From Acidobacteriaceae bacterium (GTDB lineage: Bacteria > Acidobacteriota > Terriglobia > Terriglobales > Acidobacteriaceae), in contig WQYS01000020.1 in NCBI GenBank assembly GCA_009781125.1, positions 1-14,813 on the forward strand: a DNA stretch of 14,813 bases. The letters are read 5' to 3'. Each line of letters begins with the position of its first letter. The first letter of the stretch is position 1. The position numbers were made by a program, and so were the translations under genes. Below are positions 4,529 to 13,299 of the stretch, one piece after another. A model generated the notes under the pieces. It was not told the origin of the DNA. It saw only the letters and a list, made by a program, of their open reading frames with translations, and ran no database searches.

Positions 4529-6139
4529 ATGACGAATACCAGCGCAGTTTCTATCGTTCCGGCGTCCACCTTCCAGACTCTTCCCCTGTCTATGCTTCAC
4601 GAGTCGAGCATGAACCCCCGCCGCACCTTTGACGAACTCAAGCTGAAGGAGCTTGCCGAGAGCATCAGCGCCATCGGACTTATTCAGCCTCTCACAGTCC
4701 GGCCCAACAACGAAGGTTACGAGATCGTGGCCGGAGCGCGGCGATACCGCGCCGCTCAGATCGCCGGACAGGACGCCGTACCCGTCCGCATCGTCACCCT
4801 CACCGATGCTCAGGCATTGGAGATGCAGCTTGTCGAAAACCTTCAGCGCAGCGACGTTCATCCGCTCGAAGAGGCGCAGGGATTCCGCGCCCTGTTGAGC
4901 ATGGACGAGCCGAAGTATAGCATCGAGCAGATTGCCGCCAAGACGGGAAAATCGCCCGTCTATGTAACCACTCGATTGAAGTTGACCGAGCTTGTCCCCG
5001 CCGTGGTCGAAGCCTTCCTGAAGGATGAGATCGGCGTCGGACACGCGCTGCTACTGGCGAAGTTGCAACTTTCGCAGCAGGAGACAGCCCTTGCCTCATG
5101 CTTCCGCGAGGATTGGAGCGCAGCCAGCAAGAACCACCGCATCCTTCTACCCGTCCGTAACCTTCAGGCATGGATCGAGCAGAACGTCATGCTCATCCTC
5201 AAGGACGCTCCCTTCAACAAGCGCGACCCGCAGTTAGTCGAGGCAGCCGGTAGCTGTGCCGATTGCTCCAAACGCACCGGACACAATAAGCTGCTATTCG
5301 CGGAACTGAGCAGTCAGGATGCCTGTACCGATCCGGCCTGTTATGTCGCCAAGCTGGACGCGCATATCAAGCAGACCATCGCCGCCAAGCCCAAGCTGGT
5401 ACAGATCACCGCCGCTTACGGCAAACCCGCAGCAGGGAGCGCGACTCTGACCCGCAGCCAGTATGTCGAAATCCGGCAGGAGAAGCCGCAGAACAAGTAC
5501 GAGCAATCCGCGCCGGAGTTCAAGCCGTGCAAGTTTGCCACGGAAGCCATCGTTACCGAAGGCAGCGGCAAAGGCTCTCTGCGCAAGGTATGTGCCGAGG
5601 CCAACTGTCCCGTCCATCACCCCAAGCCACAGAGCAGCCAGACCAGCCGCGACGATGCGAAGTGGAAGGCCGAGCAGGAGAAGCAGCGCCGCGATCAGGC
5701 CATCTCTCAGGCTGTCGGCCTTCGCGTTCTTGCCGCCGTAAGCGCAGCCGTTCCCGCCCGTCTGATGAAGCGCGACCTGCTTTACATCCTTGAGAAGCTG
5801 ACCGCCCTCATGGATGAAAATCGACTGGCGACACTGGCCCGGCAGCATGGCATCCGGCAGCAGAAGAACGGCGAAAGCATAACCAAGACCTTTACCGCCT
5901 TCCTTCGCCGCGCCGATGAAGCTATGCTCTCGCGTCTGATGGTCGAGACGGCTATCCTGCTTGCGGCGACGAAGACCAATCCGTCTACCGTGCTCAAGGA
6001 AGCCGCCAGCACGTACAAGGTGGACACCGATGCCATCGCCGCCAAGGTGAAGCAGGAGTTCACCGCCAAGGAGAAGGCGCAGGCCGCGAAGAAAGTCGCC
6101 GCCAGAGCCGAGCCGGTCAAAAGAGCGAAGGCGGCTTAA
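4529..6139 (+). CDS. Long ParB-domain protein with cysteine-rich middle, plasmid leading-region type
   Basis: This 536-residue protein has a ParB/Spo0J N-terminal domain: M-N-P-R-R-T-F (28-34), L-A-E-S-I-S-A-I-G-L-I-Q-P-L-T-V-R (42-58), the G-A-R-R-Y-R-A-A CTP-binding box (69-76) and E-N-L-Q-R-S-D-V-H-P-L-E-E-A (103-116). A helix-turn-helix follows (about 131-155). Beyond about residue 240 are two cysteine clusters: C243-x2-C246 with C266 and C271, then C334, C355, C360 and H363-H364, likely metal sites. The C-terminus is Lys/Ala-rich and helical. Classical ParB proteins (about 290-330 residues) bind parS and work with ParA. No ParA or parS is visible, and the long form resembles the YubM-like ParB proteins of plasmid leading regions. 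DNA binding is likely; true partition function is unproven. Confidence 0.85.
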   Translation: MTNTSAVSIVPASTFQTLPLSMLHESSMNPRRTFDELKLKELAESISAIGLIQPLTVRPNNEGYEIVAGARRYRAAQIAGQDAVPVRIVTLTDAQALEMQLVENLQRSDVHPLEEAQGFRALLSMDEPKYSIEQIAAKTGKSPVYVTTRLKLTELVPAVVEAFLKDEIGVGHALLLAKLQLSQQETALASCFREDWSAASKNHRILLPVRNLQAWIEQNVMLILKDAPFNKRDPQLVEAAGSCADCSKRTGHNKLLFAELSSQDACTDPACYVAKLDAHIKQTIAAKPKLVQITAAYGKPAAGSATLTRSQYVEIRQEKPQNKYEQSAPEFKPCKFATEAIVTEGSGKGSLRKVCAEANCPVHHPKPQSSQTSRDDAKWKAEQEKQRRDQAISQAVGLRVLAAVSAAVPARLMKRDLLYILEKLTALMDENRLATLARQHGIRQQKNGESITKTFTAFLRRADEAMLSRLMVETAILLAATKTNPSTVLKEAASTYKVDTDAIAAKVKQEFTAKEKAQAAKKVAARAEPVKRAKAA

Positions 6140-6159
6140 CTATAGATAGCCATTTACGG

Positions 6160-6193
6160 GCCTGTCTCCGGTTGCGGAGGCAGGCTCTCTTTT
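6160..6193 (+). terminator. Rho-independent terminator after parB
   Basis: GCCTGTCTCCG (6160-6170) pairs with CGGAGGCAGGC (6175-6185), one T-G wobble, loop GTTG, then TCTCTTTT. It is 20 bases after the stop. Confidence 0.85.
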
Positions 6194-6382
6194 GCCCGTC
6201 TGCCCACCCTCCAAAGTGCCGCCTCCGAGGGCGTCGGGACTTCTGGTTTGTCCCACCCCGACGTGCCAAAGATGCCGCTCTCTGATTAATATGTAGGTAT
6301 CTGGCCCGGAATGCGCAGTGTCCGGCTCAGACCCTCATAGAGCAGAGATTCGAGATTCTTGATTGACAAAGGTAAGTGTTCG
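6194..6382. other. Intergenic stretch between plasmid-type genes and the AraC gene
   Basis: No gene is seen. CGTCGGG (6232-6238) can pair with CCCGACG (6257-6263). CCAAAG-TGCCGC recurs imperfectly at about 6211 and 6266. No confident promoter was identified. This is the natural place for a junction between element and host DNA, but no attachment site or target duplication is visible. Confidence 0.4.
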
Positions 6383-7168
6383 ATGACCACTGAAAATCAT
6401 AGTACCGAGTACGATTTTTCCCAACTGCACGAATCCTTTCAATCGCTGATCGGCAACCGGGAGCAGATGTTTCAAATCTTGGATTTCTTGCCCCTGCCCA
6501 TTGAGGTCTTTACCCCGGATGGCTTGTCGGTATTTTGCAATCGGACCTGTGTTGATTCTTTCGGCGGCAAACACGGAGATTATTGTGTAGGAAGGTACAA
6601 CGTGCTGAAAGACCCGGTGTCCGATGCGATCTTCGGGCACGAGATGATCGAAAGAACATTTCGCGGTGAATACTGCATGTGGCCTGACATTCAGATTCCA
6701 ATCGAAGACCTCGTGGAGCGGGGCGAGATTGAAGAAAAGCCTTTTGAAGCGGCATTCATGGATGTCCATTCGTTTCCCGTATGGAATGGCGACCGTCTTG
6801 CTTACGTTGTAACGGTATTTGTTCCCAAGCGCATGTATAAGGGACTTCCCCAGGTAACCAAAGCTAAGGAATATATTGATAGCCATTGGCTGGAGGAGTT
6901 CGATGACGATGCTGTAGCCAGCATTCTCAATCTCAGCCGCGCCAGTTTGTATCGTCTGTTCAAAGAGCATATCGGCATGACGCCGAGCGATTACTATCGC
7001 AAGGTTAAGGTGGGCAGGATACAGGAGAAGTTGCAGGACAAGAGCCTGACGGTTGACGAAGCGTTTGCCGCCTGCGGCGCGGACAGCCGGGGATGGTTCG
7101 CCAAAACCTTCAAGGAGATGACCGGCATGACCCCCACCGAGTACAGGAAGAGTATCGACAACAAATAA
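6383..7168 (+). CDS. AraC-family transcription regulator with PAS sensor domain
   Basis: This 261-residue protein has an N-terminal PAS-like domain (about 28-140): L-P-L-P-I-E-V-F-T-P-D-G, then F-C-N-R-T-C-V-D-S-F-G-G and V-G-R-Y-N-V-L-K-D-P. The C-terminal double helix-turn-helix of AraC regulators (about 158-256) reads A-V-A-S-I-L-N-L-S-R-A-S-L-Y-R-L-F-K-E-H-I-G-M-T-P-S-D-Y-Y, then W-F-A-K-T-F-K-E-M-T-G-M-T-P-T-E-Y-R. Such proteins sense a small ligand or redox state and switch on nearby promoters. The start is ATG 6383, with AAAGG at 6368-6372 (ten bases away, weak); an upstream TTG at 6359 has no better signal. It ends at its own terminator and is followed by a tandem repeat that could be its operator ahead of the large surface-protein gene. 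The ligand is unknown. Confidence 0.88.
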   Translation: MTTENHSTEYDFSQLHESFQSLIGNREQMFQILDFLPLPIEVFTPDGLSVFCNRTCVDSFGGKHGDYCVGRYNVLKDPVSDAIFGHEMIERTFRGEYCMWPDIQIPIEDLVERGEIEEKPFEAAFMDVHSFPVWNGDRLAYVVTVFVPKRMYKGLPQVTKAKEYIDSHWLEEFDDDAVASILNLSRASLYRLFKEHIGMTPSDYYRKVKVGRIQEKLQDKSLTVDEAFAACGADSRGWFAKTFKEMTGMTPTEYRKSIDNK

Positions 7169-7196
7169 AACGGTTTTCGTGGATAACAGTGAAGCG

Positions 7197-7229
7197 AAAG
7201 CGTCCGGCATGAAAACCGGGCGCTTTTTT
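7197..7229 (+). terminator. Rho-independent terminator of the AraC-type gene
   Basis: AAAGCG and CCGG (7197-7207, with a T between) pair with CCGG and CGCTTT (7216-7226, with a G between), followed by a run of six Ts. It lies about 30 bases after the stop. Confidence 0.85.
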
Positions 7230-7237
7230 GTGTCCTG

Positions 7238-7279
7238 AAGATTGAGACTAAACATCGCAAGATTGAGACTATACATCGC
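7238..7279. repeat. Two tandem 21-bp direct repeats, candidate AraC-type operator
   Basis: The unit AAGATTGAGACTAAACATCGC is repeated at once with a single A-to-T change (copies 7238-7258 and 7259-7279). A 21-bp period is two helix turns, the spacing AraC-type proteins use for paired half-sites. It ends 77 bases before the start codon of the next gene. A leftover transposon end is the alternative. Confidence 0.6.
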
Positions 7280-7356
7280 CATTTTAAAAACTGGTTCTGC
7301 TATTCGTAAGTCACACGTTGGTAACTTCCAACAAATTGCAATAAAGGTGTGACAAC

Positions 7357-10300
7357 ATGCGTACACGAATTTCTGCGTTAATAGTGGTTTCTTTCAGGTT
7401 GGCGGTTGCGACTCTGCTTGTGTTCTTGGCGGCGTGGAGCGTACCGTCCTTTGCGCAATCAGCGGCGTTCGCCGGTGTTCAATCGCTGGCGGCGGACGGA
7501 TTCACCAATCTCAACAGCACTGCCGTCGATAGCAGCGGAAACCTCTATGTCTCCGATGCCACCGACAAGGCGGTGTACATGATTCCTGTTGGCTGCAACT
7601 CGCGCTCCTGCGCGGTGACGCTTGCCAATGGGTTCACCGTCCCCCGTGGAGTGGCCGTGGACGGCAGTGGCAACGTCTATGTCGCGGATGCCACGCTCGG
7701 CGAGGTCGAAAAGATTCCGGCAGGCGGATGTCCGTCAACCGGCCTGAACTGCTGGACGAAGTATGCAACCGGCTTCACTTCGCCTTACGGCGTGTCGGTG
7801 GACAAGACCGGCAATGTCTTTGTGGCGGATACCTGGGCTACGGGCACCGATCTATATAAGATACCCTCCACTTGTTCCGCGCCGTGCAGCACGCCGCAGC
7901 TTGTTCAGCATTTTGTGACCTCCTCAGCGGGAATCACGGTAGATGGCAGCAGCAACATCTTCGTCGCTTTTACTGGAAGCAACTCTATATATGAGGTTCC
8001 GTTTGACGGTACAAATTACGGTATTCCCGTAGCAGTGGGTGGTGGCTTCTACCACCCTACCGGCATAGCTGTGGATGCGGGCGGCAACGTATTCGTTACC
8101 GACACATTCAACGCGGCTATCAAGGAGATTCCTTACAGTTGTTACAACGGCGGCACGAACGACTCAACCTGCACTGCCAACCTTGCAGCCATTGGCGCTC
8201 CCCAGGGCGCGGCGATGGACAGCAACGGGAATCTCTATGTCAACATAGCCAACAGTGTCTACAAGTATGAATTTGGGTCCGTGGACTTCGGCTCGGTTCC
8301 GGTGGGGACACCTTCGAGCACAGTTTCATTGAAGTTTGTGTTTACCAGTATTTCGATAATCCAAGCTCCGCAGGTTCTGACTCAGGGGAACACGGGATTG
8401 GACTTCACCGTGACCGGCAGCACATGCACGGCGGGTGCGCATGACACGGGTCCACCCTGCACTGTGGATGTAACCTTTACGCCGAAGTACCCCGGCCCGC
8501 GCAACGGTGCCGTGGTGCTGATAGACGCGTCCGGCCTAAGTCACAGGGCCATCGCCACGGTGTACATTCACGGCATCGGGACCGGGCCTCAGATGGTGTT
8601 CAACAGTCCACTCAATCCGCCCACAGCGGTGGGCAGCGATATCTACAATAACGGTCTCACCGCAGTGGATGATGTTGGTAACGCTTATATTACCTCGGGC
8701 GGACAACCGCAGAAGATTCCAGCCGGTTGTACCCAGGCCAGTTGTACCGTCCTGCTAGGTGAATTCAGTTACCCCGATTATGTCGCGGACATTGCGGTGG
8801 ATGGGGCTGGCAACGCCTATGTCACTCCTGTCGATATGGATACTGATGTTGGTAAAGTACAGATGATTCCACAGGGATGCAATAGCGCCAGTTGTGTTAA
8901 AACACTGGGCGGAGGATTTGCACCATCTTTCGCCCATGGACTTTTTGTTGAAGTGGATGGCAGCGGAAACGTCTTTGTGAATGACGGCTCAACTATAAAA
9001 GAGATCCCTGCCGGTTGTATCGCTGGCGCAAACGATGCTAGTTGCACAATCACATTGGTTACTGGGTTGGCTCGTGGGTGGGATTTGGCTATTGACGGTA
9101 GCGGAAACCTCTATTACGCACAGTTCGATAACTCTGCGGCAGCAGTGATGGAGCTTCCAGCCGGTTGCACGAATAGTCCATGTATAAAAACGCTTGTTGG
9201 AGGATTACCTAGTGGTCATTACGCCCGGACCGTGACGGTGGACGGTAGTGGAAACGTCTATTACGGAGAACAATACCAATCTGATAATACTTGGGGGGCG
9301 ATCAGGGAGGTTCCGGTCGGTTGCACAAGCCCGGACTGCGTTGTGACGCTCCTTGAAGGAGAAATGCCTCCTTCCGGCAATGGGTTTGCATCGCCCGCAA
9401 GTCTGGCTATTGATGGTAGCGGGAACCTCTATTGCGGGTCTAACCTTGGTGTCCAAAAATTCTCGAAGATCGACCGCTCAATGACGCCGGGCCTGACCTT
9501 CCAGACCACGGTAGCCGGTACGACGAGCGCGGACAGCCCGCAGACAGTAGCACTGCAAAACATCGGCAACAGCGTTCTGACCATTGCCCCTTTGCCCTCA
9601 CCATGGTCAAACCCGTACATTCCAACAGGCTTTGCGTGGAACAGCGCCAGCACCTGTCCGCAGATAAGTCCGAATGGCACAGCGGCAACGCTGGCAGCGG
9701 GAGGCCTCTGCAATGTTGCTATCGACTTTGCTCCTGCGACGGCGGGCACATACTCTTTCAACGGCTTTATATCCGACGACAGCCTAAATGAACTTAGCGG
9801 CACTTACCAGTACATCCCCTTGAATGGCGCGGCGGTAACTCCACTGACGGTCACTCCGGCGGCTCTGGCGGGCGGAACCTACGGCTCCGCGTATGTCCAG
9901 ACGGTAAGCGCATCGGGAGGAACGCCTCCGTACACCTACAGTGTGACGACAGGCACGCTTCCTCCGGGCCTCACGCTGAACAGCGCCACGGGCATGATCT
10001 CCGGCATGTTGTCGGCGGCCAATCCCGCAGGCTACACCTTCACCATCACGGCAACGGATAGCAGTGTAGCTCCGATAACCACGGGAATTACCGGAATCGT
10101 GAACTACACGCTGATAGTGAATCAGGCGTCGGGATCACTGAACATCACCGGACCAACATCCGGCGCGGCAGGCGGGACGGACACTCTGGCAGTCACAGGC
10201 AACTACGACGGCACGGTCACTCTGTCCAGCGCCACGCCGAGCGTATGCACGGTGAGCGGAACCACCGTGAACTATGTGAGCGGCGGAACCTGTACGGTGA

Positions 10301-12543
10301 CGGCATCGGTAACCGCAGGAACGAACTACCAGGCGGCGACGGCGATTCCTCTCAGGATAACGGTGGCGACGCTGGACAAGGTATCCATCGCGCTGACTCC
10401 CGCATCGCAGGTCGTGACGGTTGGCGGTAACGTATCCGTTACGGCGGCAGTGACCGGAAGCGGCCCCGCTCCAACGGCCAGGGTTAGCTTTACCGTTGAC
10501 GGTGGTGTGCCTCTTACCTGTACTCAGTTGACGGTGAGCGGCACGACCACCTACTGTGGCGTCACAGACGCTGCTCTGCTGGGCGTTGGCGTACACACCA
10601 TTGCAGCCACGTACCCTGGAGACGCGAACTACAGCGTTACAACATCGTCATCGGTGTACGTGCTGGTTCAAGCGACATCCGGAGGCTCGACAGCAGGATC
10701 GTTGACGATCACTGGCCCGGCATCGGGTACAGTAGGCGGCACTGGCACGGTGACGTTTGGGGGCGACCATGACGGCGTGATTACAGTGGCAAGCGTAACT
10801 CCGGCAGTCTGCACAGTGAGCGGGACGACGGCAACGTATGTCTCCAACGGAACCTGTATGTTGATCGCCTCTGTCACAGCCGGGACTACCTACCCGGCGG
10901 CGACTGCGCTTCCGTATGCCTTCCTTGTTACAGGCGGTTCGGGAGGCGGAGGCTTGACGCCCGGATCGTTGAGCATCACGGGTCCAGCTTCAGGCACGGT
11001 AGGCAGCACGGACACGGTGACGTTTGCAGGCGACCACGACGGCGTGATTACTGTGGCGAGTGCGACTCCCGCTGTCTGTACGGTGAGCGGAACGACGGTA
11101 ACGAATGTTTCCAACGGAACCTGTATGCTGTACGCCTCGGTGACAGCCGGGACCACTTACACAGCAGCGACGGCACTTCCGTATGCCTTCCTCGTGACAG
11201 GCAGTTCGGGAGGCGGAGGCCAGACGCCGGGATCGTTGAGCATCACGGGTCCAGCGTCCGGCACAGTTGGCAACACGGGCACGGTGACGCTTGCGGGCAG
11301 CTATGACGGCGTGGTCACAGTGGCGAGTGCGACACCGGCTGTCTGCACGGTGAGCGGTACGACGGCAACCTTTGTCGCTAACGGAACCTGTATGCTGATC
11401 GCCTCAGTATCGACAGGGACCAATTACACGGCGGCGATGGCCCTTCCGTATGCCTTCCTTGTGTCGGGCGGTGCGGTGGTAATCAGCGGCCAGACGGCAG
11501 GATCGTTGACGATCACAGGTCCGGTGTCGGGCACGGTTGGCAGCACGGGCACGGTGACGCTTGCGGGCAGCTATGACGGCGTGGTCACGGTAGCGAGTGC
11601 GACACCGGCAGTCTGCACGGTGAGCGGTACGACGGCAACCTATGTCGCTAATGGAACCTGTATGCTGATTGCCTCAGTATCAGCAGGGACCAGCTACACG
11701 GCGGCGATGGCGCTTCCGTATGCCTTCCTTGTGTCGGGCGGCGGTACGGGAACCGGAGGAGGCCCGGCAGCAGGATCGTTGAACATCACGGGGCCAGCTT
11801 CGGGCACGGTTGGCGTCGCAGGCACGGTGACGTTCGCTGGCAGCTATGACGGCGTGGTCACAGTGGTGAGCACGGCTCCTGCGGTCTGCACGGTGAGCGG
11901 GACGACAGTGACGTATGTCTCCAGCGGAACCTGTATACTCATCGCCGCTGTATCAGCAGGAACCAACTACACGGCGGCGACATCGCTTCCATACGCCTTC
12001 CTGGTATCAGAACCCGGCGGTTCCGCCTTTACGGTTTCGACAACCACGACAACATCGTCGCAGACCGTTCCGGCAACCGGAGGCACGGCAACCTATACGA
12101 TCAACATTTCCCGTGTAACCGGATTCACTGGTCCTATAGCGCTGACGGCGACCTCATCGCCAGCGTTGCCGCCCGGCACTGCGCCGCCGAGCTTTAGTCC
12201 AAATCCGATAACCACAGGAACTACCTCCACACTTACCATCAACCTTCCGAAGACAACGGCGAGCGTGCGCAGCTTCGGAATGGGAATGGGAATGGGGAAG
12301 ACTCCGTTTGTCTTCGCGCTGCTGATTCTGCCGCTGATGCTGGCAGGCAGAAAGAATCGCCGTCTGCCCAGTTTGCTTGTGATCGTGCTGATGCTGGGCG
12401 CGATAGCTGGAATGGCGGGTTGCGGCGGTGGTAACGGCTTCAGCGGCGATATCAGCAGCACCGCGCAGAAGACCTTCACCATCACTGTGACCGGAACCAG
12501 CGGATCAATGACCCACACCACAACGGTCACGCTCGTTCAGTAG
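7357..12543 (+). CDS. Giant exported protein with two NHL-type propellers and Ig-like tandem modules
   Basis: This 1728-residue protein starts at ATG 7357 with AAGGTG at 7344-7349. A signal peptide (1-34, ending S-F-A-Q) is followed by six NHL-like blades (about 35-305, each V-D-x-x-G-N-[VL]-[YF]-V), an anchor-type Ig-like domain (306-405), six more blades (405-705), another Ig-like domain (708-828) and a putative-Ig domain (829-925). Next come a diverged copy of the tandem module (926-1003), a third Ig-like domain (1004-1113) and five near-identical modules (1114-1551). A last Ig-like domain is split by two hydrophobic segments (about 1649-1664 and 1671-1688) and the lipobox-like M-A-G-C (Cys1689). 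Most likely a surface or envelope protein for adhesion or scaffolding. No enzyme motif is seen. This architecture is common in acidobacteria; its precise role is unknown. Confidence 0.9.
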   Translation: MRTRISALIVVSFRLAVATLLVFLAAWSVPSFAQSAAFAGVQSLAADGFTNLNSTAVDSSGNLYVSDATDKAVYMIPVGCNSRSCAVTLANGFTVPRGVAVDGSGNVYVADATLGEVEKIPAGGCPSTGLNCWTKYATGFTSPYGVSVDKTGNVFVADTWATGTDLYKIPSTCSAPCSTPQLVQHFVTSSAGITVDGSSNIFVAFTGSNSIYEVPFDGTNYGIPVAVGGGFYHPTGIAVDAGGNVFVTDTFNAAIKEIPYSCYNGGTNDSTCTANLAAIGAPQGAAMDSNGNLYVNIANSVYKYEFGSVDFGSVPVGTPSSTVSLKFVFTSISIIQAPQVLTQGNTGLDFTVTGSTCTAGAHDTGPPCTVDVTFTPKYPGPRNGAVVLIDASGLSHRAIATVYIHGIGTGPQMVFNSPLNPPTAVGSDIYNNGLTAVDDVGNAYITSGGQPQKIPAGCTQASCTVLLGEFSYPDYVADIAVDGAGNAYVTPVDMDTDVGKVQMIPQGCNSASCVKTLGGGFAPSFAHGLFVEVDGSGNVFVNDGSTIKEIPAGCIAGANDASCTITLVTGLARGWDLAIDGSGNLYYAQFDNSAAAVMELPAGCTNSPCIKTLVGGLPSGHYARTVTVDGSGNVYYGEQYQSDNTWGAIREVPVGCTSPDCVVTLLEGEMPPSGNGFASPASLAIDGSGNLYCGSNLGVQKFSKIDRSMTPGLTFQTTVAGTTSADSPQTVALQNIGNSVLTIAPLPSPWSNPYIPTGFAWNSASTCPQISPNGTAATLAAGGLCNVAIDFAPATAGTYSFNGFISDDSLNELSGTYQYIPLNGAAVTPLTVTPAALAGGTYGSAYVQTVSASGGTPPYTYSVTTGTLPPGLTLNSATGMISGMLSAANPAGYTFTITATDSSVAPITTGITGIVNYTLIVNQASGSLNITGPTSGAAGGTDTLAVTGNYDGTVTLSSATPSVCTVSGTTVNYVSGGTCTVTASVTAGTNYQAATAIPLRITVATLDKVSIALTPASQVVTVGGNVSVTAAVTGSGPAPTARVSFTVDGGVPLTCTQLTVSGTTTYCGVTDAALLGVGVHTIAATYPGDANYSVTTSSSVYVLVQATSGGSTAGSLTITGPASGTVGGTGTVTFGGDHDGVITVASVTPAVCTVSGTTATYVSNGTCMLIASVTAGTTYPAATALPYAFLVTGGSGGGGLTPGSLSITGPASGTVGSTDTVTFAGDHDGVITVASATPAVCTVSGTTVTNVSNGTCMLYASVTAGTTYTAATALPYAFLVTGSSGGGGQTPGSLSITGPASGTVGNTGTVTLAGSYDGVVTVASATPAVCTVSGTTATFVANGTCMLIASVSTGTNYTAAMALPYAFLVSGGAVVISGQTAGSLTITGPVSGTVGSTGTVTLAGSYDGVVTVASATPAVCTVSGTTATYVANGTCMLIASVSAGTSYTAAMALPYAFLVSGGGTGTGGGPAAGSLNITGPASGTVGVAGTVTFAGSYDGVVTVVSTAPAVCTVSGTTVTYVSSGTCILIAAVSAGTNYTAATSLPYAFLVSEPGGSAFTVSTTTTTSSQTVPATGGTATYTINISRVTGFTGPIALTATSSPALPPGTAPPSFSPNPITTGTTSTLTINLPKTTASVRSFGMGMGMGKTPFVFALLILPLMLAGRKNRRLPSLLVIVLMLGAIAGMAGCGGGNGFSGDISSTAQKTFTITVTGTSGSMTHTTTVTLVQ
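10696..12009 (+). repeat. Five tandem in-frame repeats of 267-273 bp
   Basis: Units begin at 10696, 10963, 11230, 11500 and 11773, each opening with codons for G-S-L-x-I-T-G-P. Each encodes about 79 conserved residues plus a Gly-rich linker of 10-12. A more diverged copy lies at 10132-10365. Each unit keeps two cysteines (A-V-C-T-V-S-G and G-T-C-M/I-L), probably a disulfide. Units 3 and 4 are especially alike, which suggests recent duplication. Confidence 0.92.
12277..12294 (+). repeat. Hexanucleotide microsatellite (GGAATG)3
   Basis: Three perfect copies encode Gly-Met pairs (G-M-G-M-G-M-G) just before the first hydrophobic segment of the giant protein. Copy-number change would stay in frame. 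Confidence 0.8.
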
Positions 12544-12550
12544 TGAGTCG

Positions 12551-12598
12551 CCCCGTCCATGACACGGGTTTCATCGCGTCATGGATGGGGTCTTCTTT
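12551..12598 (+). terminator. Rho-independent terminator of the giant protein gene
   Basis: CCCCGTCCATGAC (12551-12563) pairs with GTCATGGATGGGG (12578-12590), one G-T wobble, 14-base loop, then TCTTCTTT. It begins eight bases after the stop. Confidence 0.85.
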
Positions 12599-12625
12599 AC
12601 CGCGACAGTTCAGTAAGGATGACAG

Positions 12626-13234
12626 ATGAACTACACACGCATTATTTTGAGCGCAGCATTGGCGTTTCTTCCTGTAGCAATCGAAGCTCAGGCAGCGCCA
12701 GCAGCTACCGGGCCAGGTCCGGTAGATGTGGCGGTGATGTACAGCGCTCAACGCGCCAATGCTCCAGCGGGCAGCAGCAGCGCCTTCTGGATGAACGGAG
12801 CCACAGGAGAGTTGTCAATTCCTGTGTGGCACAATCTCTCGTTTGTGACTGCGATTGCAAAGCAGCACACCGACAGAGTTCCTGCCTCCCAATACAGTCT
12901 GAGCCAGTTCAGCGGCATGGGAGGATTGCGCCTGCGACTTCCGAACCACACGCTCTTCCAGCCCTACGCGCAAGCGTTAGCAGGCGGAGTGCATGGCTTT
13001 GACGGATACTTTCCGTCTCCGGGAAGCAGGACGACAAGCTACGACACCGCCTTCGCAATGGCACTGGGCGGCGGCGTTGATTTGGCAATCTCGAAACACG
13101 TTTGGATTCGCATTGTGCAGGCTGATTACTTCTACACAGAGTTGCGCAACCGGCAGGCGAATCGGCAGAACCAGTTCCGCATCAGCGGCGGCATTGTCTA
13201 CTGCTTTCCGCGCTGGTTCTGGGAGAGGCAGTAA
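12626..13234 (+). CDS. Small outer-membrane beta-barrel protein
   Basis: This 202-residue protein has a signal peptide (1 to about 23, M-N-Y-T-R-I-I-L-S-A-A-L-A-F-L-P...A-E-A-Q-A). The mature part alternates polar and hydrophobic residues in strands, such as V-D-V-A-V-M-Y-S-A, G-E-L-S-I-P-V-W-H-N-L-S-F-V, G-G-L-R-L-R-L and H-V-W-I-R-I-V-Q-A-D-Y-F-Y-T. It ends near a C-terminal aromatic stretch (V-Y-C-F-P-R-W-F-W). This pattern fits the eight-stranded OmpA/OmpW-like barrel group common in acidobacteria. The start has AAGGAT at 12615-12620. It follows the terminator of the giant gene, and the YVTN protein begins 65 bases downstream, so those two may be co-transcribed. Specific function unknown. 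Confidence 0.8.
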   Translation: MNYTRIILSAALAFLPVAIEAQAAPAATGPGPVDVAVMYSAQRANAPAGSSSAFWMNGATGELSIPVWHNLSFVTAIAKQHTDRVPASQYSLSQFSGMGGLRLRLPNHTLFQPYAQALAGGVHGFDGYFPSPGSRTTSYDTAFAMALGGGVDLAISKHVWIRIVQADYFYTELRNRQANRQNQFRISGGIVYCFPRWFWERQ

Positions 13235-13299
13235 CAAACTCGTAACGCAGGCGCTCTGGACACAGGCTCGCTTGCAGATATTTCGGTTGAGGAGGTTTT

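Noticed and set aside
7238..7279. Tandem repeat considered as an insertion-sequence end
   Set aside because: No transposase, matching far end or target duplication is in the window; kept only as an alternative to an operator.
6335..7366. Minus-strand open frame of 343 codons
   Set aside because: It is antisense to a clear AraC-family gene and its terminator, and its translation shows no family features.
10696..12009. Regular repeats considered as a CRISPR array
   Set aside because: The units are 267-273 bp, in frame, protein-coding and without spacers.
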